DNA from: Limisoma sp963590405
Lineage (GTDB): Bacteria; Bacteroidota; Bacteroidia; Bacteroidales; Muribaculaceae
Reading direction: 5' to 3'
Length of the DNA: 64,000 nucleotides
NCBI GenBank assembly: GCA_963590405.1
Contig: CAVAPE010000002.1
Location: 28,197-92,196, forward strand
Position 1 is the stretch's first letter; the number at the start of each line of letters is the position of its first letter. The position numbers and the translations under genes were made by a program. This document shows, piece after piece, positions 16,184 through 25,122 of this stretch. The notes beneath the pieces were generated by a model. It had not been told where the DNA came from, ran no database searches, and saw nothing but the letters and a program-made list of their open reading frames with translations.

Positions 16184-16692
16184 TGTGCGTCGGCCTCCGA
16201 GGTCCGGAAAAATATCTTGATGTTTTCGGTGTTCGTGTTGTCGATGCGTTGGCGCGGCATCTGTATCGAGTCGATAAACGTGTGGGTCACTGAGATGTCG
16301 TTGACGTTAAACACGTAGAATGCGCCGCAGTCCTTGGAGTAGAAGTATGGCACGCATTCGTAGTTTACCGTGATTGTGTCGGCAGCACCGATGGCAGCGA
16401 GACTTTGCTGATTGTAGGTAATCACAAAGCGGCAGCAAGTGGTGTCGACATCAAACGGCAAGTAAACCTGCTGCGTCGACGCCTGGTTGCGGATAATGGC
16501 AGAGTCGCCCGGTGCGCCGATGCCGTAGACCGTCAGCGAGTCGAATGCTATCGCCGATTTGGTCGACGAGGAATAGAATCCCGCCAAGGGCAGACTGCTT
16601 GAGTTTTCCTCGCAACCATTGGAGTCGCAGGAAGCGAGCCACACTACAATGCCTATCGACAGTGCCAGCAATATGTTGCGCAGACCGTTCAT
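16180..16692 (-). CDS. DUF6452 family lipoprotein
   Basis: From the ATG at 16692 the product has 170 residues with a lipoprotein signal peptide and lipobox LASC (C22). The mature part is a beta-rich domain with two cysteine-bearing turns (DTTCCRFVITY, NYECVPYFYSKDCGAFYVFNVNDI). The pairing with a DUF6048 gene identifies it as DUF6452-like. The open frame extends 16 codons further upstream, but that would destroy the signal peptide. It begins 4 bases after the glycosyltransferase stop and overlaps DUF6048 by 4 bases. Function unknown. The lipoprotein and barrel may form an outer-membrane complex, which is an inference from their coupling. Confidence 0.8.
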   Translation of the reverse strand: MNGLRNILLALSIGIVVWLASCDSNGCEENSSSLPLAGFYSSSTKSAIAFDSLTVYGIGAPGDSAIIRNQASTQQVYLPFDVDTTCCRFVITYNQQSLAAIGAADTITVNYECVPYFYSKDCGAFYVFNVNDISVTHTFIDSIQMPRQRIDNTNTENIKIFFRTSEADAQ

Positions 16693-16696
16693 CCGC

Positions 16697-17647
16697 TTAG
16701 ATTTCCTCCCTAATCTGATAATTGTTGCGACCGGCTGCATTGCGGGCTATGAGTTCGCCGATGAAGCCCGCCAAAAAGAATTGCGAGCCGAGAAGCATCA
16801 TTGTCAAGGCAATGAAGAAATATGGCGAGTCGGTTACAAGGCGGTATGCCTCGCCCGAATACATAGCGCACAGTTTCATCGCGCCTACAACGATTGCTGC
16901 GATAAAGCCGATGAGGAACATTATCGTGCCCAAAAAGCCGAATATGTGCATCGGTTTGCCGCCGAATTTGGAGATGAACCAAAGGCTCAGCAAGTCAAGA
17001 TAGCCGTTGACAAAGCGGTTAAGTCCGAATTTTGTTGTGCCATATTTGCGTGCCTGGTGATGTACCACCTTCTCGCCGATGCGAGCGAAGCCAGCATTCT
17101 TGGCGAGGTAGGGGATGTAGCGGTGCATTTCGCCATACACCTCAATATTCTTCACAACGTCCTTGCGGTATGCTTTAAGGCCGCAGTTGAAATCGTGCAA
17201 GTTGCCAATGCCGCTCACCTTGCGGGCGGTGGCGTTGAAAAGTTTGGTAGGTATGGTTTTCGACAGTGGGTCGTAGCGCTTCTGTTTCCAGCCGGAAACC
17301 AAGTCGTAGCCGTCTTGGGTAATCATGCGGTAAAGTTCTGGTATTTCGTCAGGGCTATCCTGCAGGTCGGCATCCATGGTGATGACCACATCGCCCTGTG
17401 CGCGCTCGAAACCTACGTTGAGCGCCGGCGACTTGCCGTAGTTGCGACGGAAGCAAACTCCCTTCACGCAAGGATTTTTTGCCTTCAAGTCGTTGATTAC
17501 CGACCATGAAGTGTCGGTCGAACCGTCGTTCACAAAAATTATCTCATAAGAGAATCCGTTGGCCTTCATCACGCGCTCAATCCACGCTTCCAGTTCGGGC
17601 AACGATTCCGCTTCATTGAACAGCGGAACTATAACTGATATATCCAT
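16697..17647 (-). CDS. Family 2 glycosyltransferase, polyprenyl-phosphate type
   Basis: From the ATG at 17647 the protein has 316 residues. The GT-A domain starts MDISVIVPLFNEAESLPEL and carries FVNDGSTDTSW, the metal-binding MDADLQDSPDEIP and the acceptor patch HDFNCGLKAYRKDV. Two membrane helices close the protein (IFGFLGTIMFLIGFIAAIVVG and PYFFIALTMMLLGSQFFLAGF). This is the GtrB/DPM1-like layout, in which a sugar is transferred from a nucleotide donor to undecaprenyl phosphate for envelope glycans. It heads the six-gene minus-strand operon with DUF6452, DUF6048, porin and solute-binding protein. A longer frame to 17716 lacks a conserved start. Confidence 0.9.
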   Translation of the reverse strand: MDISVIVPLFNEAESLPELEAWIERVMKANGFSYEIIFVNDGSTDTSWSVINDLKAKNPCVKGVCFRRNYGKSPALNVGFERAQGDVVITMDADLQDSPDEIPELYRMITQDGYDLVSGWKQKRYDPLSKTIPTKLFNATARKVSGIGNLHDFNCGLKAYRKDVVKNIEVYGEMHRYIPYLAKNAGFARIGEKVVHHQARKYGTTKFGLNRFVNGYLDLLSLWFISKFGGKPMHIFGFLGTIMFLIGFIAAIVVGAMKLCAMYSGEAYRLVTDSPYFFIALTMMLLGSQFFLAGFIGELIARNAAGRNNYQIREEI

Positions 17648-17674
17648 AAATTCTTTACTTGTACGTACAGTGTG

Positions 17675-17682
17675 CAAAATTA
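17675..17682 (-). promoter_or_regulatory. -7 box upstream of the glycosyltransferase operon
   Basis: Minus strand TAATTTTG, 28 bases before the glycosyltransferase ATG. It fits the TAnnTTTG element. A TTTG lies upstream but at 16 rather than 19-21 bases, so the -33 assignment is uncertain. Confidence 0.4.
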
Positions 17683-17748
17683 GCATATCCGAGCCTAACA
17701 AAAAAATGTGATGCAATAAAATATGTTGACAATACTCAAGATTATTGC

Positions 17749-17779
17749 TTTGAATAATGGCTGTGAAACCTTAACTTTG
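17749..17779 (+). promoter_or_regulatory. Bacteroidota promoter upstream of the acyltransferase gene
   Basis: TTTG (17749-17752), 19 bases, then TAACTTTG (17772-17779): an exact match to the -33/-7 consensus. The acyltransferase ATG is 34 bases downstream, so this promoter probably drives the acyltransferase-ugd transcript. Confidence 0.75.
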
Positions 17780-17813
17780 CAAGTAGTTTGACCAACCAAA
17801 TCAACAATTTTTT

Positions 17814-18884
17814 ATGGCGGCAGAAAAAAAACGGCTTGCTTCGTTCGACATCCTCAAAGGCATCGCTATCTATCTCGTGGTGATGGGGCATGTGCTCACC
17901 ATGTGCATCCGCGACATCGATAGTGCGGTGTCGTTTAAGATTATCGGCGAAATCCACATGCCGGTGTTCTTTTTCATAAGCGGATATTTCACCTACAAAC
18001 TCACGGAACGTGGCGATTTCGCATTGCCTAACCTGAAGAAGCGTTTCTTCCAACTCATAGTGCCGTTTTTTGTGGTCAGTGCCTTGTGGATGTGGTATTT
18101 CCCTCACAGCAGGCTGATGTCGCCGTTGTCGCAGTCGTGGACACAACTGCTCACCACCTATTGGAAGGATGGCTATTGGTTCACGTTGTGTCTTTTTGAG
18201 GTGGTACTGGTCTATGCTGGCTTGTCAAGGTTGATGGCGGCAACAAAAAATGTGTTCCTGCAAGTGGGCATTGCTTTGGTCGCTTATGTAGCGCTGATTT
18301 TTGTCAGTCCGTTGGTCTCCGATGCCGAGGCAAACTACGACCCGATTGGCATTGGCTTGCTCACGCAATTCTTCCCTGTGTTTATGATGGGCGTCTTCGC
18401 TCGCAAATATGCCGACGGTTTCCGCCGGCTATCAATGCAACCAGTTGTTTTTGTCGTGGCTGTGGTCGCATTTTTCTGCACATGGTATGTGGCTTCCTAC
18501 GAATGGGAGTTCCCTACGTTCCCGTCGTGGCATATGTATGTCGACAAGCCTATTCTGCATGCTTCATTGATGCTCTTGGCCTTTGGCTTGGTCTATCGTG
18601 CCGATACTGAGAAGTTTGCCACTACGCGCATTGGTCGCTTCTTCGTGCTCTTGGGCAATGAAAGCCTTGGCATCTATCTGTTGCATTATTTCTTCCTCTT
18701 TCCACTCACGCCGCTGCAAGGACCTATGCGCTCCATCGGTCTGGCATTTCTGCCAACCACCACTGTCGCCGCATTCTTTGCGTTCTTCATCGTGCTTGCG
18801 GCACTCGGAGCGAATTGGGCAGTGGGGAAGAACAAGATATTGTCATTTCTTTTAATTGGAAAAACTGTTAAGGATAATAAGTAA
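17814..18884 (+). CDS. Acyltransferase family 3 membrane protein (OatA-like membrane domain)
   Basis: 356 residues, almost entirely about ten membrane helices. The N-terminal RLASFDILKGIAIYLVVMGHVL has the R/K-x-x-x-x-D...G-x-A-I...V-x-x-x-H pattern of acyltransferase family 3, with the catalytic-type His in VMGH. MPVFFFISGYFTYK follows. These enzymes move acetyl or other acyl groups from the cytoplasm onto glycans such as O-antigen, capsule or peptidoglycan. No extracellular SGNH domain is attached. UDP-glucose dehydrogenase starts 3 bases after its stop, so both may serve surface polysaccharide synthesis. Confidence 0.88.
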   Translation: MAAEKKRLASFDILKGIAIYLVVMGHVLTMCIRDIDSAVSFKIIGEIHMPVFFFISGYFTYKLTERGDFALPNLKKRFFQLIVPFFVVSALWMWYFPHSRLMSPLSQSWTQLLTTYWKDGYWFTLCLFEVVLVYAGLSRLMAATKNVFLQVGIALVAYVALIFVSPLVSDAEANYDPIGIGLLTQFFPVFMMGVFARKYADGFRRLSMQPVVFVVAVVAFFCTWYVASYEWEFPTFPSWHMYVDKPILHASLMLLAFGLVYRADTEKFATTRIGRFFVLLGNESLGIYLLHYFFLFPLTPLQGPMRSIGLAFLPTTTVAAFFAFFIVLAALGANWAVGKNKILSFLLIGKTVKDNK

Positions 18885-18887
18885 TTT

Positions 18888-20201
18888 ATGAATATAGCAA
18901 TTGTTGGCTCTGGATATGTGGGGCTCGTTTCTGGCGCTTGTTTCGCCGAAGTTGGTGTCGATGTTACTTGCGTCGATATCGACGAGAAGAAAATCGAAAA
19001 TCTTAAAAAGGGGAACATTCCCATCTATGAGCCGGGGCTCGACGACCTTGTGCGCCGCAATGTAGATGCCGGACGATTGCATTTCACCACTCGCCTTGAG
19101 GAGGTAATCGACGATGTTGAGGTGGTGTTTAGTGCGGTGGGCACGCCGCCCGACGACGATGGTAGCGCTGATTTGCGCTTCGTTCTTGAGGTAGCACGCA
19201 CGTTTGGCAAGAACATCAACAAATATGCGTTGCTTGTGACCAAGAGCACCGTGCCAGTAGGCACGTCCCACAAAATCAAGGCAGCCATACGCGAGGAACT
19301 GGCAACCCGCGGCGTGGATGTGCCGTTTGAGGTGGCTTCAAATCCTGAGTTCCTCAAGGAAGGCGCTGCAATCAAGGACTTTATGTCGCCCGACCGTGTG
19401 GTCATAGGCATCGAGTCGGAGCGCGCCCGCAAGGTGATGGAACGCCTCTACCGTCCGTTCTTGCTCAACAATTTCCGCGTGATTTTCATGGATATTGCTT
19501 CCGCTGAAATGACAAAATATGCCGCCAACTCAATGCTCGCAACGCGCATATCGTTTATGAACGACATTGCAAATCTTTGCGAGTTGGTCGGCGCTAATGT
19601 TAATATGGTGCGCAAGGGCATCGGCGCTGATGCCCGCATCGGCACAAAATTCCTCTATCCCGGCTGCGGCTACGGCGGCTCTTGCTTCCCGAAGGACGTT
19701 AAGGCTTTGATACATACGGGCGCAGAAAACGGCTATCGCATGCGTGTGATTGAGGCTGTGGAGGAGGTCAACGAGGCTCAGAAATCTATTGTGTTCGACA
19801 AGTTGCTGGCTTGCTTCAATGGCGACCTGAAAGGCAAACGCATCGCCATGTGGGGACTGGCATTCAAGCCGGAAACCGACGATATGCGCGAGGCTCCAGC
19901 GCTCGTGGTAATCAATAAGTTGCTTGATGCTGGGGCGGAGGTTGTGGTCTACGACCCTGTGGCTATGGACGAGTGCCGCCGCAGGATTGGCGACAAGGTG
20001 GCTTACGGCAAGGACATGTACGACGCCGTTGTCGATGCCGATGCGCTGGCTTTGCTCACTGAGTGGAAGCAGTTCCGCTTGCCGTCGTGGGGCGTGATGA
20101 GCCGGACGATGCGCGGAAAGGTGATTGTTGATGGCCGCAACATCTATGATGAGGCTGAATTGCAGGAGGAGGGCTTTGCCTATCACTGCATTGGTAAATG
20201 A
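18888..20201 (+). CDS. UDP-glucose 6-dehydrogenase
   Basis: 437 residues. The Rossmann motif GSGYVG (7-12) binds NAD, and D32 in VDIDEKKIENLKKGN lies in the expected ribose-binding loop. STVPVGTS, FLKEGAAIKDFMSPDRVVIG and the catalytic Cys266 in GGSCFPKD are intact. The C-terminal UDP-binding domain has WGLAFKPETDDMREAPA. The enzyme oxidises UDP-glucose to UDP-glucuronate for surface polysaccharides. It lies 3 bases after the acyltransferase stop, and the lipoprotein protease downstream starts 17 bases after its own stop. A related enzyme family oxidises other UDP-sugars (for example UDP-N-acetylmannosamine), but the length and motifs favour UDP-glucose. Confidence 0.93.
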   Translation: MNIAIVGSGYVGLVSGACFAEVGVDVTCVDIDEKKIENLKKGNIPIYEPGLDDLVRRNVDAGRLHFTTRLEEVIDDVEVVFSAVGTPPDDDGSADLRFVLEVARTFGKNINKYALLVTKSTVPVGTSHKIKAAIREELATRGVDVPFEVASNPEFLKEGAAIKDFMSPDRVVIGIESERARKVMERLYRPFLLNNFRVIFMDIASAEMTKYAANSMLATRISFMNDIANLCELVGANVNMVRKGIGADARIGTKFLYPGCGYGGSCFPKDVKALIHTGAENGYRMRVIEAVEEVNEAQKSIVFDKLLACFNGDLKGKRIAMWGLAFKPETDDMREAPALVVINKLLDAGAEVVVYDPVAMDECRRRIGDKVAYGKDMYDAVVDADALALLTEWKQFRLPSWGVMSRTMRGKVIVDGRNIYDEAELQEEGFAYHCIGK

Positions 20202-20218
20202 CAAGTAGTTTTGTTGAA

Positions 20219-21394
20219 ATGAAAAGAATACTGAAATCTGTTCTGGTTTGCTTGGTCTGCATCCTGTCGTTCATGGTGTCGTCGTGCCACGATGATTTGG
20301 AGCAGGATGAGACTGTCGACCGGACGTTGTTTATATTTATGCCTTGGACTGGCGATTTGACGGAGGCACTGTCGGCTAACGTCGCCGACATGGAGTCTGT
20401 GATTGCCAGCAAGGGACTTGGCAGTCAGCGTGTGGTGGTTTATTTCGCCACATCGTCGTCGGAGGCAAGTCTTTTTGAAATTGTGCCTACTGGAGGAAAG
20501 ACGAGACGAAACACTCTGAAAACTTACACCGACCTCGACGTGACATCCGCTGCAGGAATCGCTTCGCTACTCAACGATGTGAAATCGCTGTCGCCGTCGC
20601 GCTCCTATTCGCTAACTGTCGGTTGTCATGGCTATGGCTGGCTACTAAAGGAGTCGTTCGGCACACGGTCGCAGTCGCTGCGTGGCATCGTCAAGCCGGG
20701 CAGTGATGCAGGCGAACTTACCCGCTTTTTCGGTGGCGCCAAGCGTGCATGGCAGATTGATATCTCCGACTTCGTTGACGGCGTAAATCGTGCAGGACTG
20801 CATTTTGACTATATCGTTTTCGACGACTGCTATATGGCATCGATTGAGGCAATTTACGATATGCGCAACATCACTGACTATATCGTTGCTTCGCCTTGCG
20901 AGATGATGGCGGCAGGATTGCCTTACACCACCATCGGCGGCTATCTCCTCGGACAGCCCGACCTGAAGGCTCTCTGCGCAGGGTTCTATTCGTTCTATTC
21001 CACTTACAGGATGCCTTACGGCACATTGTCGCTCGTGGACTGTTCGCAGATGGACGGGCTCGCTGCGGTTATGAAGCGCATCAATGCCGAATGCACCATC
21101 TCCGACGAAGACCTTGTGAAGGTGCAGCAACTGGACTATTTCAATCCTGTGGTGTTCTACGACTTGGGCGACTACGTTACTCGTCTTGTGGGCAGCCGCA
21201 CAGACTTGCTCAGCGATTTCGAGACGCAGTTGGCGAAGACCGTCGTTTGCGAAGTCCACACTCAATATTACTACACAAGTACTGCGGGACGCAGTTATCT
21301 GGCACACTGTAGCGGTGTGTCGGTGAGCGACCCAAGTACTCATAAATATGCGTCCGCCAAGACTTCTACGGCGTGGTGGCAAGCAACTCATTAA
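20219..21394 (+). CDS. Clostripain-related (peptidase C11) lipoprotein
   Basis: From the ATG at 20219 the product has 391 residues with a lipoprotein signal peptide and lipobox VSSC (C23). The peptidase C11 core shows RTLFIFMPWTGDL, the catalytic His137 in TVGCHGYGW and the catalytic Cys204 in VFDDCYMASIEAIYD, then SPCEMMAAGLPY. C11 enzymes are clan CD cysteine proteases that cleave after Arg or Lys and are often activated by self-cleavage. In Bacteroidetes they are usually secreted or surface lipoproteins; B. fragilis fragipain is the best-known example. It starts 17 bases after the ugd stop, and the tyrosine phosphatase gene starts 11 bases after its own stop. Whether the active site faces outwards is not visible. 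Confidence 0.88.
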   Translation: MKRILKSVLVCLVCILSFMVSSCHDDLEQDETVDRTLFIFMPWTGDLTEALSANVADMESVIASKGLGSQRVVVYFATSSSEASLFEIVPTGGKTRRNTLKTYTDLDVTSAAGIASLLNDVKSLSPSRSYSLTVGCHGYGWLLKESFGTRSQSLRGIVKPGSDAGELTRFFGGAKRAWQIDISDFVDGVNRAGLHFDYIVFDDCYMASIEAIYDMRNITDYIVASPCEMMAAGLPYTTIGGYLLGQPDLKALCAGFYSFYSTYRMPYGTLSLVDCSQMDGLAAVMKRINAECTISDEDLVKVQQLDYFNPVVFYDLGDYVTRLVGSRTDLLSDFETQLAKTVVCEVHTQYYYTSTAGRSYLAHCSGVSVSDPSTHKYASAKTSTAWWQATH

Positions 21395-21405
21395 AAGTGA
21401 ATGAT

Positions 21406-21897
21406 ATGAACAAAGGAACACGCTATAAGATACTTTTCGTATGCCTCGGCAACATTTGCCGTTCGCCTGCCGGGCAGGGGGTGATGCAGCGCATCATCGA
21501 CGAGCGCGGACTTGGCGATAGGTTGGAGGTGGATTCTGCTGGCTTGTCGTCCTATCACGAGGGCGACCTTCCCGACCAGCGGATGAGGGTGCACGCTCGT
21601 CGCAGAGGCTTGGAACTGACGCATCTCAGCCGACCTGTGCGCGAGGCTGATTTTGAGCGCTTTGACCTCATTTTGGCGATGGACGACGGCAACTACGACA
21701 AACTGCGGCGCATGGCTCCTACGGTCGAGGATATGGAGAAGGTGAAACGGATTTCTTCATTCTTCCGCCAAATGAAGACATTCGACTGCATTCCCGACCC
21801 TTATTATGGCGGTTCGGAAGGCTTTGAGGTGGTGCTCGACTTGCTCGACGACGCTTGTCAGAACATTGCCGACAAATTTGAAAACAACCAGTTGTAA
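21406..21897 (+). CDS. Low-molecular-weight protein-tyrosine phosphatase
   Basis: 163 residues from the ATG at 21406. The P-loop CLGNICRS gives the nucleophile C13 and the phosphate-binding R19. The general acid is the Asp of DPYYGG, and the conserved DxNxDK-like patch is AMDDGNYDKLRRM. It dephosphorylates tyrosine residues. In bacteria these enzymes often act on polysaccharide-export tyrosine kinases, and the nearby ugd and acyltransferase genes fit that. No kinase gene is visible in the window. The frame stays open upstream to 21373, but that stretch overlaps the protease end and is not conserved-looking. The GH20 gene starts 23 bases after its stop. Confidence 0.93.
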   Translation: MNKGTRYKILFVCLGNICRSPAGQGVMQRIIDERGLGDRLEVDSAGLSSYHEGDLPDQRMRVHARRRGLELTHLSRPVREADFERFDLILAMDDGNYDKLRRMAPTVEDMEKVKRISSFFRQMKTFDCIPDPYYGGSEGFEVVLDLLDDACQNIADKFENNQL

Positions 21898-21920
21898 AAC
21901 AAATCATAAAAATCCAAATC

Positions 21921-24371
21921 ATGAAGCATTTATCCCTTGCTGCAATGGCGCTCGCTGTGTCGGGTTCGTTGTCGGCCACAGTCTACGACAGTCCTCTATC
22001 GCTCACTTGGCGTCTCGATGAGTCAAACTCGCAAAAGCGTGACTTTACATATACGCTGGTCGTGAAAAACGTCAGCAAAATGACTTTGTCCGACGATTGG
22101 GCAATCTACTATAACTCGTTAACGCGCAACTCGTCGCCTATTGACAAGAATGCTCCGTTGAAATTGAGCAAGGTGGCGCAGGGCTACTTCAAACTGTCGC
22201 CTGCCCACAAACTTGTGATTAATCCGGGCGATTCGGTGGTGCAGCGATTTCGTGCGAGCGGAGAGGTGCGCACCATCAGTTACGCTCCAGCGGGCGCGCA
22301 TTTCGCATTCAAAGGCGACACCGTTGCTCGTCAGGTGCATTTCGATGTCACCCCTCTTGCGTGGAATTCGTTCCGTCACATTCCTGGCTTTCCAACAGGG
22401 CAGCGCCGCTTTAAGATTAATGCGGAGGTAAACCCCGACAAGGGCGTGACGTTGAGCCAATTTAGCATCATCCCTGCCATAAAGTCGGTTAAGGAGACGA
22501 GTGGCAAGGTGGATTTGTCATCCACAATGTGTGTCTATGCTTCGGAGGGGCTGCAGCGCGAGGCTGAATATGCCAATTTTGTGCTCGATGGCAATGGTGC
22601 GGCAGTGCTCAATGTGCATTTGTCGCTGATGAGTGCTGCGGATGCCAAGAATGAGGAGGCGAAGAATAATAGTGAATACTACGAACTGACGCTTTCGCCC
22701 GACAGCATCGTGATTAAGGGCATTTCGGCTGATGCGGTGATGAACGGCGTGAAGACGCTGGCTCGGTTGGTGGAGCGCAATGCCGCCGACCCGAAAGTTT
22801 CGGCAGCAACGATTTGCGACTGGCCGGACTTGCATCATCGTGGCATGATGCTCGACGTGGCTCGCGACTATTCTCAACTGGATAATGTGAAACGGCTGAT
22901 TGACCGCTTGGCAATCTACAAAATAAACCGCTTGCAATTCCACCTCACCGACGACGAGGGCTGGCGCATTGAGATTCCGGGATTGCCAGAACTCACTAAT
23001 GTTGGCGGTCGTCGAGGTATGACGGAAAAGGAGTCTGACTTCCTGTTTCAGTCGTATGCCGGCAATGGCAACCCTAATGATTTCAGTACCACATCAAACG
23101 GTTTTATAACAAAAGACGAATTTGTCGATTTCCTCCGCTACGCTTATGCCCGCGGCATTGAGGTCGTGCCCGAAATCGAGTCGCCAGGGCATGCACGCGC
23201 TGCCATCGTGGCAATGAAGGCGCGCTATCGAAACCTTATTGCAACCGACCCAGAGGCAGCCCGCTACTATCAGGTGTGGGATGATGACGACACGTCGGTC
23301 TACACCTCGGCGCAGGGCTACAACGACAATGTGCTCAATCCTGGTATGGAAGGCACATTCCGCTTGATGGACAAAGTGACGAGTGAATTGATTTTGATGT
23401 ATCGTGAGGCTGGCGTGCCGTTGCCATATATTCATGTAGGCGGCGACGAGGTGCCTGCTGGTCCGTGGGCAAAGTCGCCTGCTGTGCAGAAACTGATGGC
23501 TGACAAAGGGTTGACGACGACTCACGAAGTGGAGGAATATTACATCACCCGCATCGCCGACATGGTGGCAGCGAAAGGTTATCGCATTGGCGGATGGCAG
23601 GAGGCTGCAATGCGCCATAAAGAGGCAACCGACAAGGCATTGCGCAGCAAGTTCGGCGCTGTAAACTGCTGGAACACTGTGGCTGAATGGAACGGTGACA
23701 CCGCCCCTTATTCTATTGCCAACAATGGCTATCCGGTGCTTCTCTGCAATGTGAGCAACTTCTATCTCGATATGTGTTATAATGCTCATCCCGGCGAACC
23801 GGGCTTGTCGTGGGGTGGATATGTCGACGAGTTCCGCTCGTGGGATGCACGACCCTACGACATCTATCATTCTTCCACAGAGACCATCTCGGGCTTGCCG
23901 CTCAACATGTCGGAGCAGGACAGCAAACTTCCGCTTCGCCCCGATGCCAAGAGCAATATTATCGGAGTGCAAGGGCAGTTGTTCTCGGAAACAATCCGCA
24001 ACTTCGATATGGTGGAATACTATGTCTTCCCGAAGATTTTCGGCTTGTGCGAGCGTGGCTGGAACACTACTTTGCTGCCGGGGCAGACTAAGGCTGAATA
24101 CAATCGCCTGATTGGCGACTTCGAACTCCCGTCGCTTCAGAAAGCCGGCTTCTGCTTCCATGTTCCGCAGCCGGGCATCGAAACAGAAGGCGGGAAAGTG
24201 GTGATGAACAGCCAATACCCTGATGCTGAAATCCGTTACACCCTCGACGGCAGCGAGCCTACGAGTGCGTCTCCGCTCTATGAGAAGCCATTCACGACTA
24301 AAGCAAAGGTGGTTCGCGCCTGCGTCTTCTATCTCGGTCGCAAGAGCCTCGACTCTCGCCTCGACAAGTAA
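21921..24371 (+). CDS. Exported beta-N-acetylhexosaminidase, GH20
   Basis: 816 residues. After a signal peptide (AAMALAVSGSLSATV) comes a CHB_HEX-type N-terminal beta-domain (LTWRLDESNSQKRDFTYTLVVKN). The GH20b domain follows (about residues 180-300) and then the catalytic barrel from HHRGMMLDVARDYSQLD. LQFHLTDDEGWRIEIPGLPEL is a hallmark, and the catalytic pair D509-E510 is in HVGGDEVPAG. The C-terminal part (SQYPDAEIRYTLDGSEPTSASP) is a CHB_HEX_C/chitobiase-like domain. It removes terminal beta-GlcNAc or GalNAc, for example from host glycans, chitin fragments or peptidoglycan. It lies close behind the phosphatase gene and 6 bases before the FISUMP-like gene. No SusC/SusD genes are present, so it is not in a standard polysaccharide locus. 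Confidence 0.94.
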   Translation: MKHLSLAAMALAVSGSLSATVYDSPLSLTWRLDESNSQKRDFTYTLVVKNVSKMTLSDDWAIYYNSLTRNSSPIDKNAPLKLSKVAQGYFKLSPAHKLVINPGDSVVQRFRASGEVRTISYAPAGAHFAFKGDTVARQVHFDVTPLAWNSFRHIPGFPTGQRRFKINAEVNPDKGVTLSQFSIIPAIKSVKETSGKVDLSSTMCVYASEGLQREAEYANFVLDGNGAAVLNVHLSLMSAADAKNEEAKNNSEYYELTLSPDSIVIKGISADAVMNGVKTLARLVERNAADPKVSAATICDWPDLHHRGMMLDVARDYSQLDNVKRLIDRLAIYKINRLQFHLTDDEGWRIEIPGLPELTNVGGRRGMTEKESDFLFQSYAGNGNPNDFSTTSNGFITKDEFVDFLRYAYARGIEVVPEIESPGHARAAIVAMKARYRNLIATDPEAARYYQVWDDDDTSVYTSAQGYNDNVLNPGMEGTFRLMDKVTSELILMYREAGVPLPYIHVGGDEVPAGPWAKSPAVQKLMADKGLTTTHEVEEYYITRIADMVAAKGYRIGGWQEAAMRHKEATDKALRSKFGAVNCWNTVAEWNGDTAPYSIANNGYPVLLCNVSNFYLDMCYNAHPGEPGLSWGGYVDEFRSWDARPYDIYHSSTETISGLPLNMSEQDSKLPLRPDAKSNIIGVQGQLFSETIRNFDMVEYYVFPKIFGLCERGWNTTLLPGQTKAEYNRLIGDFELPSLQKAGFCFHVPQPGIETEGGKVVMNSQYPDAEIRYTLDGSEPTSASPLYEKPFTTKAKVVRACVFYLGRKSLDSRLDK

Positions 24372-24377
24372 GCGCTT

Positions 24378-25115
24378 ATGAAGGTCGGAATATTGTCATT
24401 CCTGTTTTGCGCGGCGCTCTGTGTGCCGTGCAAAACTGTCTTGGCGCAGGAGGTAAAAATGGAGGTGCATAGAACCGACGGAACGGTTGTGGAGTTCAAC
24501 ACTTCTGATGTGGATTATGTTGCCTTTTCGGTGTTTGTTGATGGACACAAGTTTGTAGACCTCGGTTTGCCGAGCGGTCTGCTTTGGGCAGAGACCAATG
24601 TTGGCGCAACGGCTGCTGCCGACTATGGCAACTATTATGCTTGGGGAGAAACGGTTGCGAAAACGTCCTATAATTGGTCGGACTACAAGTATGGCAGTTC
24701 GAGAACCGACATCGCAAAGTATAACGCCAGTGATGGCATAACGTTGCTCGATGCTGCCGACGATGCTGCGACCACGAACTGGGGCACAGCCTGCCGCGTA
24801 CCAACAAAGGACGAGTTTGACGAATTGGCAGACAACTGTACGTGGTCTTGGACCTCGCAGACTGCCAGCAACGGCACTCTCGTGGATGGGTATAAAATAA
24901 CAGGAAAGAATGGCAATTCGATATTCCTTCCTGCTACGGGTGCCTACGACGGCGAAATCTTTTGTGAGGGTTCCATCGGCTTCTATTGGCTCAGCACTCT
25001 CAGCGCCGACGATTATGGGCTCGCCTGCGGCTTCAATTTCTACAACGGAAACTATTTCGGGAGCAACTATTACCGTTACTATGGATTTGCTGTGCGTCCC
25101 GTCGTTGAGCCATAG
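24378..25115 (+). CDS. Exported FISUMP (Fib_succ_major)-type protein
   Basis: 245 residues with a signal peptide (ILSFLFCAALCVPCKTVLAQ). A short N-terminal beta-hairpin region (MEVHRTDGTVVEFNTSDVDY) typical of Bacteroidetes surface proteins is followed by the pattern FVDLGLPSGLLWAETNVGA, YYAWGET and ACRVPTKDEFDEL. A Gly/Tyr-rich end follows (FYWLSTLSADD, FGSNYYRYYGFAVRPV). This is the FISUMP-like domain found in many copies in Bacteroidetes and Fibrobacter, of unknown function and probably surface-exposed. It may be cotranscribed with the GH20 gene 6 bases upstream. It converges on trxA, with only 7 bases between stops and no terminator visible. Confidence 0.75.
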   Translation: MKVGILSFLFCAALCVPCKTVLAQEVKMEVHRTDGTVVEFNTSDVDYVAFSVFVDGHKFVDLGLPSGLLWAETNVGATAAADYGNYYAWGETVAKTSYNWSDYKYGSSRTDIAKYNASDGITLLDAADDAATTNWGTACRVPTKDEFDELADNCTWSWTSQTASNGTLVDGYKITGKNGNSIFLPATGAYDGEIFCEGSIGFYWLSTLSADDYGLACGFNFYNGNYFGSNYYRYYGFAVRPVVEP

Positions 25116-25122
25116 GTCTGGG

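Noticed and set aside
23094..24215. A 373-codon open frame antisense to the GH20 gene
   Set aside because: No domain. It overlaps the catalytic part of an intact hexosaminidase.
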